From a virus, in IMG/VR virus record IMGVR_UViG_3300042945_000451, positions 1 through 29,147 of that record: DNA of 29,147 nucleotides; one strand, 5' to 3'. Of this stretch, positions 15,684-22,272 are shown piece after piece. Each line of letters begins with the position of its first letter. Within the stretch, counting starts at the first letter, position 1. Both the position numbers and the translations under genes were made by a program. The notes below the pieces were generated by a model, which saw only the letters and a list, made by a program, of their open reading frames with translations, was not told the origin of the DNA and made no database searches.

Positions 15684-17318
15684 ATGAGTACACTTACTAT
15701 AGTAAGCGGATTGATTAATATTGGGCGTGGAGAGATGGGAACATCTTTCTCCCGCTCATTTGATCACTACAAAGAAACATTCGGGAAGTTACTGAAATCG
15801 GTTACTTGCCCGATGTTTCTTTACATTAGTCCTGATCTAGAAGAGTTTGTGTGGCAGCATAGAGACAGAAGCAACACTACTCTGAAGTTTGTTACTGCAG
15901 ATGATCTACGAACGAAGATGCCGTTCTACAAACAGATTCAGGATATCCGTACCAATCCTGCCTGGTATAACCAAAAGGGATGGTTGTCGGAAAGTACTCA
16001 AGCAAGATTGGATCTGTACAATCCATTGGTGATGTCCAAGATGTTTTGGTTGAATGACGCAACGCTTTTCAACCCATACAACACCAAGTATTTTCTGTGG
16101 ATTGATGGAGGTATAGTCAACACAGTACATGACAGTCTACTTGGTGCTAAGTTTGAAAGTGAAGTAGTAAAGTACATGGACGGTGCTGCTTTGTTTCTGT
16201 GTTTCCCGTACAAAGCGGACGGGGAAATACATGGGTTTGATGCACTTGCCATGAATGATTTCGCCAGAGGAACAGTTGTTAGTAGGGTTGCTAGGGGTGG
16301 GTTGTTTGGAGGCACCAAAGATAGTATCAACAAGTTGAATGGCCTGTACTATTCTTACTTGACTGATAGTCTTGGTAGAGGACTGATGGGTACAGAGGAA
16401 AGCATTTTTACTCTGCTAACATACAATCACCCAGATCTGTGCAGATATGAGATGATTGAAGAGAATGGACTCATAGCGCCTTGGATCGATAGTATTCTCA
16501 AGAAACCAAAAGAGAGTAGAACCGACAGTAAACTTGGTATATACTCTGTGTGCTTTAACATTCCTGCACAGTACAGGCTTTGGTTGGATTCCACGCGCAA
16601 CCACGACTCTACTTTCAGACACGCTTCCAAGTATGTAATCAACAATTCTACAGATATGTCAACCGATGACGAGTTCTCTGCACTTTACAAAAAGCATTCG
16701 TTTCGGGAGATAAGAAAGCCAGAGAATCTAGGAATATGTGGTGCTAGACAACTTGCTGCAGAAATGTTTGAAGAATCTGATCATCAGTATATGGTCTTCT
16801 TTGAAGATGATATGATGCTTTGTGGCAAGGAAGAAGAGCCGTGTAGGAACGGAATGATACGATACGATTCTAGATTGTTTCATAAGTGTATGAGCATCAT
16901 GGAAAAGGAATCTCTTGACTATCTGAAATTGTGTTTTACAGAATTCTTTGGAGACAACCATCTTAATTGGTCTTGGCACAATCTTCCATCTGACAAGAAA
17001 GAGCAGTACTTTCCAGGCCCACAGATCGCAGGAGTTTGTAATAAAACCAAGATAACTCATACTGGTTCTGTAGATGGATTGTCGTATGCCGTTGGGGACT
17101 TTCACTATTGTAATTGGCCTGTAATGTTCAACAAAGAAGGCAATCGCAAGGTGTTTCTAGATACCAAATGGGCATACCCATATGAGCAAACATGGATGAG
17201 TCATGTACATCAACTGATATCTGAAGGAAAGATCCGAGCAGGTTGTCTACTAAGCAGTCCTATCAACCATAATAGAGCATTTCACTATGATGGTAAGCAG
17301 AGGAAAGAAAACTTATAA
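15684..17318 (+). CDS. Two-domain glycosyltransferase (HtrL/YibB-like plus GT2-like)
   Basis: A 544-residue protein. The N-terminal half (1 to about 275) resembles the HtrL/YibB-type family: LTIVSGLINIGRGE, YFLWIDGGIV as a D-x-like acidic site, GGLFGGTKDSI and a late GTEESIFTLL. The C-terminal half (about 290-544) begins with SVCFNIPAQYRLWLDS and contains LGICGARQLAAEMFEESDHQYMVFFEDDMM, a GT-A style EDD metal site, then FGDNHLNWSWHN and TWMSHVHQL. Two catalytic-looking domains in one chain suggest sequential sugar additions. The GLFGGT signature is shared with the gene at 20798. The ribosome site is weak. Confidence 0.7.
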   Translation: MSTLTIVSGLINIGRGEMGTSFSRSFDHYKETFGKLLKSVTCPMFLYISPDLEEFVWQHRDRSNTTLKFVTADDLRTKMPFYKQIQDIRTNPAWYNQKGWLSESTQARLDLYNPLVMSKMFWLNDATLFNPYNTKYFLWIDGGIVNTVHDSLLGAKFESEVVKYMDGAALFLCFPYKADGEIHGFDALAMNDFARGTVVSRVARGGLFGGTKDSINKLNGLYYSYLTDSLGRGLMGTEESIFTLLTYNHPDLCRYEMIEENGLIAPWIDSILKKPKESRTDSKLGIYSVCFNIPAQYRLWLDSTRNHDSTFRHASKYVINNSTDMSTDDEFSALYKKHSFREIRKPENLGICGARQLAAEMFEESDHQYMVFFEDDMMLCGKEEEPCRNGMIRYDSRLFHKCMSIMEKESLDYLKLCFTEFFGDNHLNWSWHNLPSDKKEQYFPGPQIAGVCNKTKITHTGSVDGLSYAVGDFHYCNWPVMFNKEGNRKVFLDTKWAYPYEQTWMSHVHQLISEGKIRAGCLLSSPINHNRAFHYDGKQRKENL

Positions 17319-17330
17319 GAAAGGATAGCA

Positions 17331-17975
17331 ATGAACATTGACAAATACACTATTGTAGGACCTAATCTAAACGAAAACCAAGGATTGATGACTATAAACG
17401 GTCTTGCTGCACAGCAAAATCAATATGCTCCCTTGGCATTTGCAAATTTGTTAGAGTCTGTTAGACCAAAGCGAATTCTAGAAATAGGAACCGCTTTGGG
17501 AGGCCTAACAGAATTCTTCAGACAGATATCTCAAGAAATAGACCTTCCTCTTGATATAGTTACATATGACATTACCCGACATTCATGGTTTGATGATTTG
17601 CAGGCTAAAGGAGTTGCAGATTATAGAACCAAGTCTATATGGGAGAATGGTGTATTAGAAAGCGGTATATGCCAAGAGTCTATTGATTTCATCAAGCAAG
17701 AAGGAACGACTGTTGTGTTGTGTGATGGTGGTAGTAAGAAACATGAGTTTAATAGTGCTGCAAAACATTTGAAGCCTGGAGATATCATACTTGCGCATGA
17801 TTATGCTCCCAACATAGATGTGTTTGATACACAGATAAATGGCAAGTTGTGGAACTGGTGTGAGATTACTGATGATGATATTTCCGAAACCTGTATCGCA
17901 CAAAATCTTGTTTCTTTCATGCATGAAGAGTTTTCAAATGCTGTGTGGGTTTGTAAGAGAAAAGGAGGCGGTTGA
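17331..17975 (+). CDS. Class I SAM methyltransferase (CmcI / Methyltransf_24-like)
   Basis: A 214-residue methyltransferase. RILEIGTALGGLTEFF (about 48-63) is motif I; VTYDIT gives the acidic motif II; TTVVLCDGGSKKHEFNSAAKHLKPGDIILAHDY (positions about 125-157) matches cephalosporin-hydroxylase/CmcI-type and sugar O-methyltransferase-like proteins. AAAGGA (17321-17327) is upstream of the ATG at a suitable distance. The final stop shares one base with the next start. In a glycosyltransferase cluster it probably methylates a sugar or a small nucleophile; this is inferred from context. Confidence 0.72.
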   Translation: MNIDKYTIVGPNLNENQGLMTINGLAAQQNQYAPLAFANLLESVRPKRILEIGTALGGLTEFFRQISQEIDLPLDIVTYDITRHSWFDDLQAKGVADYRTKSIWENGVLESGICQESIDFIKQEGTTVVLCDGGSKKHEFNSAAKHLKPGDIILAHDYAPNIDVFDTQINGKLWNWCEITDDDISETCIAQNLVSFMHEEFSNAVWVCKRKGGG

Positions 17976-18256
17976 TGACTGCACTAACATACACATACTG
18001 CACAGTAGCCATAGGTAAAACGTATCTCTCGTCCGCTTTGTTGTTCCATGATAAGGTTTCTAAGTATTCCAATCACAAGTGTTCTGTGATAACTACGGAT
18101 GAATCTTCACTAGAAGGCATAGACTTAGATAAGATCAGTCCGAAGATACATTTTGACATCATTGAGCCGGATTACAGGTTGTTCAATATGCCAGATGGAT
18201 ATTACACAGATCAGTTTAACTACAATGTTAAACATCGACCAATCTTCGTGTATTGA
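17975..18256 (+). CDS. Glycosyltransferase-like fragment, N-terminal part
   Basis: A 93-residue reading frame starting at ATG 17975, with AAAGGAGG (17961-17968) six bases ahead (the TTG at 17972 is not needed). It reads TYCTVAIGKTYLSSALLF, SVITTDESSL and FNYNVKHRPIF, the Rossmann-like N-terminal half of a GT-A-type transferase. It stops just where such proteins continue into their D-x-D segment. The next ORF, in the -1 frame, resumes with what looks like the C-terminal half. The DxD segment is missing from both, so this is most likely a gene broken by deletion and frameshift, though the excellent ribosome site means a peptide is probably made. Confidence 0.6.
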   Translation: MTALTYTYCTVAIGKTYLSSALLFHDKVSKYSNHKCSVITTDESSLEGIDLDKISPKIHFDIIEPDYRLFNMPDGYYTDQFNYNVKHRPIFVY

Positions 18257-18651
18257 ATCTGATGAAGACGGAGAACATAGACTTTCTCTTTGAAAGACCG
18301 CATGGTATTGGTGCGGGAAAACAACCAGAAGCATCGTATTGGTGTTTTTGGAGGCATAAGATACCGGCCTATGGGTTAATGGAAACAGACAGATATGATG
18401 CTGGTGATGTTTGCAATGAACAGTATATGATTTTTGCGAATAACGATAAGTTGTCTGTGTTCTGTGCAAACTGGATGGAACTTTTCAATAAAAGTCAAGC
18501 AGAGAACATATGGGCATTTGCAGAGGGGGTTGAGATAGGAATGTCTACTGTGGTTGCAGGTATGAAAACTTCTCTAATACCCCTCAGAATTATGAACGAC
18601 TATTACAAGTTTACACCCGCGTCACGGCCGGAAGGACTACTGAGGTTTTGA
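18253..18651 (+). CDS. Glycosyltransferase-like fragment, C-terminal part
   Basis: A 132-residue frame opening with TTG at 18253 (overlapping the previous stop) or ATG at 18262; neither has a Shine-Dalgarno. It contains NIDFLFERPHGIGAGKQPEASYW, FWRHKIPAYGLMETDRYDAG, VCNEQYMIFANN and IWAFAEGVEIGMSTVVAGM, a pattern I associate with the second half of phage GT-A-type glycosyltransferases. About 25-35 residues including the donor-binding acidic motif seem to be absent at the junction. It is either the dead 3' half of a pseudogene or a separately translated, coupled subunit. Confidence 0.55.
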   Translation: MNLMKTENIDFLFERPHGIGAGKQPEASYWCFWRHKIPAYGLMETDRYDAGDVCNEQYMIFANNDKLSVFCANWMELFNKSQAENIWAFAEGVEIGMSTVVAGMKTSLIPLRIMNDYYKFTPASRPEGLLRF

Positions 18652-19415
18652 TGAACATGAGTTTACTTATCACTACAGTTTTGTTCGATTATCCATCCAC
18701 CTATGAACCTAGTTTTTGCAAAACTGGTATTGAGAGGGGACTATATCAAACGGATATCCATGTTCAACGCTACAATAGTGATGGGGTTTCTCCACCATGC
18801 TCATGGTCAAATAATGTCTACGAGTCTCTTATGTCTAAACTTCGATGGTATAAGATACACAAGCATCTAGAGTACCTGACTGAAATCCAATCGAAATACG
18901 AGTACACTTTGTTTTTAGATGCAACCGACACTAACTTTACCAAGAATGTAGATGGGATGCTTGATGAGTATTTGAAATACGGACACGACATTGTGATGTG
19001 TGCAGAAAAGGGGTTGTGGCCGCCTACACCATACAATCATCTGTATGAAACTATAGGAGCCTCTACTTCATACAAATACTTGAATTCGGGATGCATGATA
19101 GGAAAAACAACTGCAATCATCTCTGCATTGCAGTATGCGGTTGATTCTGATGATCCTAATGTCTCCTTCGCTGGGGACGATCAGGGTATTTGGGCAACTC
19201 TGTATTTGCTTAAGAAAGCAGACATAGTGCTTGATGAGGATCAGAGACTATTCTTCAGCACCCATCTATCTAAAGACAAGACTGTTTTAGATCACCTTGG
19301 AAATCCAATTGGTATAGATGCCTCCGCGTATGTCATACACGACAATGGTCCATGGGGAGAAGAAACAATCAAACTTACAGAAGCCTGCAACATTAGGCAG
19401 TTGGAGACACGATGA
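18651..19415 (+). CDS. PLOD-type glycosyltransferase
   Basis: A 254-residue protein resembling the glycosyltransferase domain of procollagen-lysine glucosyltransferase-like (PLOD) proteins. YTLFLDATDTNFTKN (about 85-99) holds the D-x-x-D donor/metal motif, DIVMCAEKGLWPP follows, YLNSGCMIGKTTAI is the conserved N-S-G-x-x-x-G, and FAGDDQGIWATLYL carries the DDQ motif. ATG 18651 is chosen over the TTG at 18648 because GAGG (18642-18645) is five bases upstream. The end overlaps a 20-codon ORF by ATGA. Confidence 0.75.
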   Translation: MNMSLLITTVLFDYPSTYEPSFCKTGIERGLYQTDIHVQRYNSDGVSPPCSWSNNVYESLMSKLRWYKIHKHLEYLTEIQSKYEYTLFLDATDTNFTKNVDGMLDEYLKYGHDIVMCAEKGLWPPTPYNHLYETIGASTSYKYLNSGCMIGKTTAIISALQYAVDSDDPNVSFAGDDQGIWATLYLLKKADIVLDEDQRLFFSTHLSKDKTVLDHLGNPIGIDASAYVIHDNGPWGEETIKLTEACNIRQLETR

Positions 19416-19474
19416 GAACTATTAGAATCACTAGGCAGTGGTCTGCGAGACTCGCAAAGGAGAGAAACACATGA
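19412..19474 (+). CDS. 20-codon coupling ORF between glycosyltransferase and methyltransferase
   Basis: ATG 19412 overlaps the preceding stop in ATGA, has GGAG (19403-19406) five bases upstream, and its own TGA (19472-19474) overlaps the next gene's ATG (19471) in a second ATGA. The peptide is basic (starts MRTIRITRQW, ends AKERNT). The arrangement looks like a translational relay across an otherwise 55-base gap. It could be a real micro-protein, a leader, or the remnant of a deleted gene. Confidence 0.4.
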   Translation: MRTIRITRQWSARLAKERNT

Positions 19475-20106
19475 TACACAACTTTAAGTATGGCAATGGA
19501 TATGTAAGCGAGGTCTATGAATATCTTTCACAGTCAAAACACAAAAGAGTCATAGACATTGGTGCATCGGGGTATGGGTGGTCATCTCCCTTCATAACGC
19601 ACTATGCTGATATAAATCAGCATCCGAATAGCAATCTAATTTCATTTTTGGGAAACATTTGTTCCTATGAACTATGGAGCAAGATATTAGATGATGTGGA
19701 TAAAAATGGGAAATATGATTTCGCAATATGTACTCATACATTAGAGGACATTTGTAATCCAGGCTTAGTGTGTGAATTGTTACCCAAGATTGCTAATGGG
19801 GGCTATATTGCGGTTCCATCAAAATTCAAAGAGATGACTAGGCATGAAGGATCGTATTTTGGGTGGATTCACCATCGTTGGATCTTTAACAAAGAGGGAA
19901 ATAGATTCGTTGCATATCCGAAACTTCCTTTTGTAGAATACACAGACATTGCAAGTCGTATTTTTCAGGGACGAGATATTGAACAAACTTCTGATTTGAG
20001 TTTTTTTTGGTCGGATTCGTTTGAAATGGAGATAGCAAACGACGATTACATGGGCCCCGGTACTGCGGCGGTGATGGGCTACTTTAACCGTCTAGTAGAA
20101 GATTGA
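19471..20106 (+). CDS. Class I SAM-dependent methyltransferase
   Basis: A 211-residue protein. The start at 19471 has AAAGGAG (19456-19462) eight bases upstream, better than the in-frame GTG at 19438. RVIDIGASGYGWSSPF (about 26-41) is motif I; YADINQH is the acidic site; YDFAICTHTLEDICNPGLV (about 83-101) matches the D-x-x-x-x-x-H-x-L-E/H motif of Methyltransf_11-type enzymes, with PSKFKE after it. The C-terminal part has WIHHRWIF and is unassigned. Substrate unknown; context suggests a glycan or precursor. Confidence 0.68.
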   Translation: MIHNFKYGNGYVSEVYEYLSQSKHKRVIDIGASGYGWSSPFITHYADINQHPNSNLISFLGNICSYELWSKILDDVDKNGKYDFAICTHTLEDICNPGLVCELLPKIANGGYIAVPSKFKEMTRHEGSYFGWIHHRWIFNKEGNRFVAYPKLPFVEYTDIASRIFQGRDIEQTSDLSFFWSDSFEMEIANDDYMGPGTAAVMGYFNRLVED

Positions 20107-20140
20107 TATCAGCATGACTCGCCTCTTCTGATTTCTGTAG

Positions 20141-20146
20141 TATACT
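20141..20146 (+). promoter_or_regulatory. Possible -10 box TATACT before the FkbM gene
   Basis: The 71-base gap 20107-20177 contains TATACT preceded by TGTAG, close to the other boxes in this window, but the -35 region is poor (ATGACT at 20114-20119 is 21 bases away). A start near 20153 would give a leader of about 25 bases containing two abortive ATG codons at 20165 and 20171 that end at TAA 20174-20176. Confidence 0.35.
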
Positions 20147-20177
20147 TACTGGAGCCGCTAGTAAATGAGAATGTAAA

Positions 20178-20801
20178 ATGAACCACAGTTATATTGATCT
20201 CTACAACATCAAAAGTGTTCTTGACATAGGAGCAAATGTAGGACAGTTTGCCCTCGAAGTTTTAACGCAGCATCCCAACATATACATCCTATGCATAGAA
20301 GCAAATAGAGAATGTGAATTTTCATTGCAGAATGTTGGATTGAATTACATCATTGCTTGTCCATCTGATAAAAAAGATACACGCAAGTTTTACAAAAGGA
20401 CAAATGAACCGAGATGTAGTGGAAACTCGTTGTATCTTGAAAACACTCATTATTTTTCAGAAGATAATGTGACTGTAGAACTGGTTGATACTGATACTAT
20501 GGACGCTATTCTTACAGCACATCGCGCAGATACAGTTGCATTTGATATGATAAAACTCGATACTCAAGGAAGTGAACTAGATATTTTAAAGGGATGTAAT
20601 GCTGTACTGAAAAGCGCAAAACTTGTTCTAGTTGAAACTGATGTCAATCAATACAACATTGGATGTCCTACACAAAAAGATGTTGTTGAGTATTTGAACT
20701 CTGTTGGTTTTGTACAGATTGATGTTGTTGAAAAGCATTACCACGATTGTAAACTATCTCAAGAAGATATCCTATTCGGAAAGAGAGATATACTTATATG
20801 A
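20178..20801 (+). CDS. FkbM family methyltransferase
   Basis: A 207-residue protein with the FkbM layout. SVLDIGANVGQFALEVL (about 13-29) is the SAM-binding motif, YILCIEANRECEFSL the acidic motif II, FDMIKLDTQGSELDILKG (about 132-149) the hallmark I-K-x-D-x-x-G-x-E-x-x-x-L-x-G, and LVLVETDVNQYN follows. FkbM enzymes O-methylate sugars or natural products. It is shorter than many members because it lacks an N-terminal extension. The end overlaps the next start in ATGA (20798-20801). Confidence 0.85.
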   Translation: MNHSYIDLYNIKSVLDIGANVGQFALEVLTQHPNIYILCIEANRECEFSLQNVGLNYIIACPSDKKDTRKFYKRTNEPRCSGNSLYLENTHYFSEDNVTVELVDTDTMDAILTAHRADTVAFDMIKLDTQGSELDILKGCNAVLKSAKLVLVETDVNQYNIGCPTQKDVVEYLNSVGFVQIDVVEKHYHDCKLSQEDILFGKRDILI

Positions 20802-21775
20802 ATATGAACCAAAAACAAGGAACAATTGTTAGTGCTATTTGGTTGTTGCCAACCTATAGAGAATCTGGCATGATAACTATTGGCGACTATAGACTATCTA
20901 CAGCCGGAAAAACAGCGAATCCTATTTACGGACGGGGTTCTATAAATGGTTGGAATTTTGGATTGATGTGTCTCGGCAAGATTGCGAAAGAAGCAAACTG
21001 TGATCTTGTGTTATGGACAGACCCATATACTGAACACATATTGCGAATGGAGGAAAACCAATTCATTTCTGATCCACATAGGGTGTTTCCGACTGTAGAT
21101 TGCAGACTATCTGTTCAAGAGGTATGGAACACCGCTAAAATTAAGTACTATGATTTAGATTCGTCAGCATTGATACCACATGAAAGATTTTTGCAAAAAC
21201 AACACAACACGGGTATATTTAACACAGCGATTTGCGCCCGAGAAGTTCAAACACCATACTACACTATAGTAACCTGTGAAAAACCAAATCTGTTATTAGA
21301 TAGTGCTTTAGAGTGCAACACAGATCAAGTGTATTGGATTGATACTGCTATGTGGACTAGCAATGCAACTTCTGGTGGACTGCAAAGTGGTAAATCTGTA
21401 GATGATATCCTACAAATAGCAAGTGGATCATATTACACCAATATGCACGACACGATGATAAATAGGCCAGGTGAATGCTTGTTTATGTGGTCGGGCGGCC
21501 GCATTGCTGCTGGATTATTTGGTGGAACACGCGAAGGAGTAGTGGCGGCGATGTCTGTCTATAAGGAACACTTTCCAAACTATGTTTCATCTGTTTGTAA
21601 TGATAACCTTCTTTACGATCACCCTAACAGTAATGTAAATGAACAGAAGTTCTTAACGGACCTATATTCAGAGGGTCTGTTGCCAAATAGTTTCATAGCG
21701 GTAGACACAGGCAATTACGATACAGCCAATTGGCCTGCTTTGATGAAAAGAACTCACGAAGACTCAACAAAATAA
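20798..21775 (+). CDS. HtrL/YibB-like glycosyltransferase
   Basis: A 325-residue protein. GTIVSAIWLLPTYRES, CDLVLWTDPYTEHIL, VYWIDTAMW and GRIAAGLFGGTREGVVAAM parallel the N-terminal half of the gene at 15684 (same WID and GLFGGT positions), and a late NEQKFLTDLY matches the E-Q site of HtrL/YibB-type proteins. The acidic WID pair would bind metal and nucleotide sugar. Start 20798 overlaps the FkbM stop; an ATG six bases further in is also possible. It is the last gene of the AT-rich cargo island. Confidence 0.62.
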   Translation: MNMNQKQGTIVSAIWLLPTYRESGMITIGDYRLSTAGKTANPIYGRGSINGWNFGLMCLGKIAKEANCDLVLWTDPYTEHILRMEENQFISDPHRVFPTVDCRLSVQEVWNTAKIKYYDLDSSALIPHERFLQKQHNTGIFNTAICAREVQTPYYTIVTCEKPNLLLDSALECNTDQVYWIDTAMWTSNATSGGLQSGKSVDDILQIASGSYYTNMHDTMINRPGECLFMWSGGRIAAGLFGGTREGVVAAMSVYKEHFPNYVSSVCNDNLLYDHPNSNVNEQKFLTDLYSEGLLPNSFIAVDTGNYDTANWPALMKRTHEDSTK

Positions 21776-21799
21776 ATGAAATGGCATTTAGAATCTGGC

Positions 21800-21827
21800 T
21801 TGACTCTACTGATTCAGGTAGTATACT
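21800..21827 (+). promoter_or_regulatory. Promoter TTGACT-N16-TATACT abutting the lysozyme start
   Basis: TTGACT (21800-21805), 16 bases, TATACT (21822-21827): hexamers and spacing identical to 7101-7128. Only six bases separate the -10 box from the ATG at 21834, so the transcript would begin at or one to two bases from the start codon. No Shine-Dalgarno is seen before this ATG, consistent with leaderless translation. Confidence 0.7.
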
Positions 21828-21833
21828 ACCTAC

Positions 21834-22235
21834 ATGATTCGCTCTCTGCTATTGGTTGCTGCCAGCATCTCCGTCATTGTTTGCTCTGCTAATGCCGCGC
21901 CGCCGTCAGAACGGTTGCTCGACGCCATCGCAACGGTGGAATCAGGTAACAATCCCAATGTAGTCGGCGACGGCGGCAAGGCCATTGGAGTGTTTCAGAT
22001 TTGGCGTGTGTACTGGCAAGATGCAGTACAGCACGATCCGAGCATCGGTGGTTGCTACGAGGACTGCCGTGATCCTGAGTACGCTCGCCGCATCGTGATA
22101 GCGTACATGGATCGGTACGCTCCTGCCAATGCTTCAGATGAAACTCTTGCCCGCATTCACAATGGCGGCCCGCGAGGACACAAGAAAGCAGCGACAACCA
22201 AGTATTGGAACAAGGTGAAGAAAGCGATGAAGTGA
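21834..22235 (+). CDS. Secreted invertebrate-type (destabilase-like) lysozyme
   Basis: A 133-residue protein with a cleavable signal peptide: MIR, a hydrophobic stretch, then a likely cut after ANA at 19-21. The mature part follows the i-type lysozyme pattern: AIATVESGN with catalytic E36, a candidate catalytic D46 before IGVFQI, YW.DAV, a cysteine pair around GGCYEDC, IAYMDRYA, and ARIHNGGP...TKYWNKV. It would cleave peptidoglycan in the periplasm after Sec export. Two of the usual many cysteines remain. The gene is GC-rich compared with the island before it and has its own promoter, so it is probably an independently acquired cassette. Confidence 0.82.
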   Translation: MIRSLLLVAASISVIVCSANAAPPSERLLDAIATVESGNNPNVVGDGGKAIGVFQIWRVYWQDAVQHDPSIGGCYEDCRDPEYARRIVIAYMDRYAPANASDETLARIHNGGPRGHKKAATTKYWNKVKKAMK

Positions 22236-22236
22236 C

Positions 22237-22264
22237 TTGCATAGTACGGTTTATGTGCTATGCT
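22237..22264 (+). promoter_or_regulatory. 43: Promoter TTGCAT-N16-TATGCT before the polymerase
   Basis: TTGCAT (22237-22242) and TATGCT (22259-22264) with a 16-base spacer occupy the 37-base gap between the lysozyme and polymerase genes. Eight bases lie between the -10 box and the ATG at 22273, so the message would have almost no leader. A private promoter makes sense because the cargo island separates gene 43 from the regA operon. Confidence 0.55.
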
Positions 22265-22272
22265 TATGAAGT

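Noticed and set aside
19438-19470. GTG start for the methyltransferase at 19438
   Set aside because: No ribosome site there, whereas AAAGGAG precedes ATG 19471 at a good distance.
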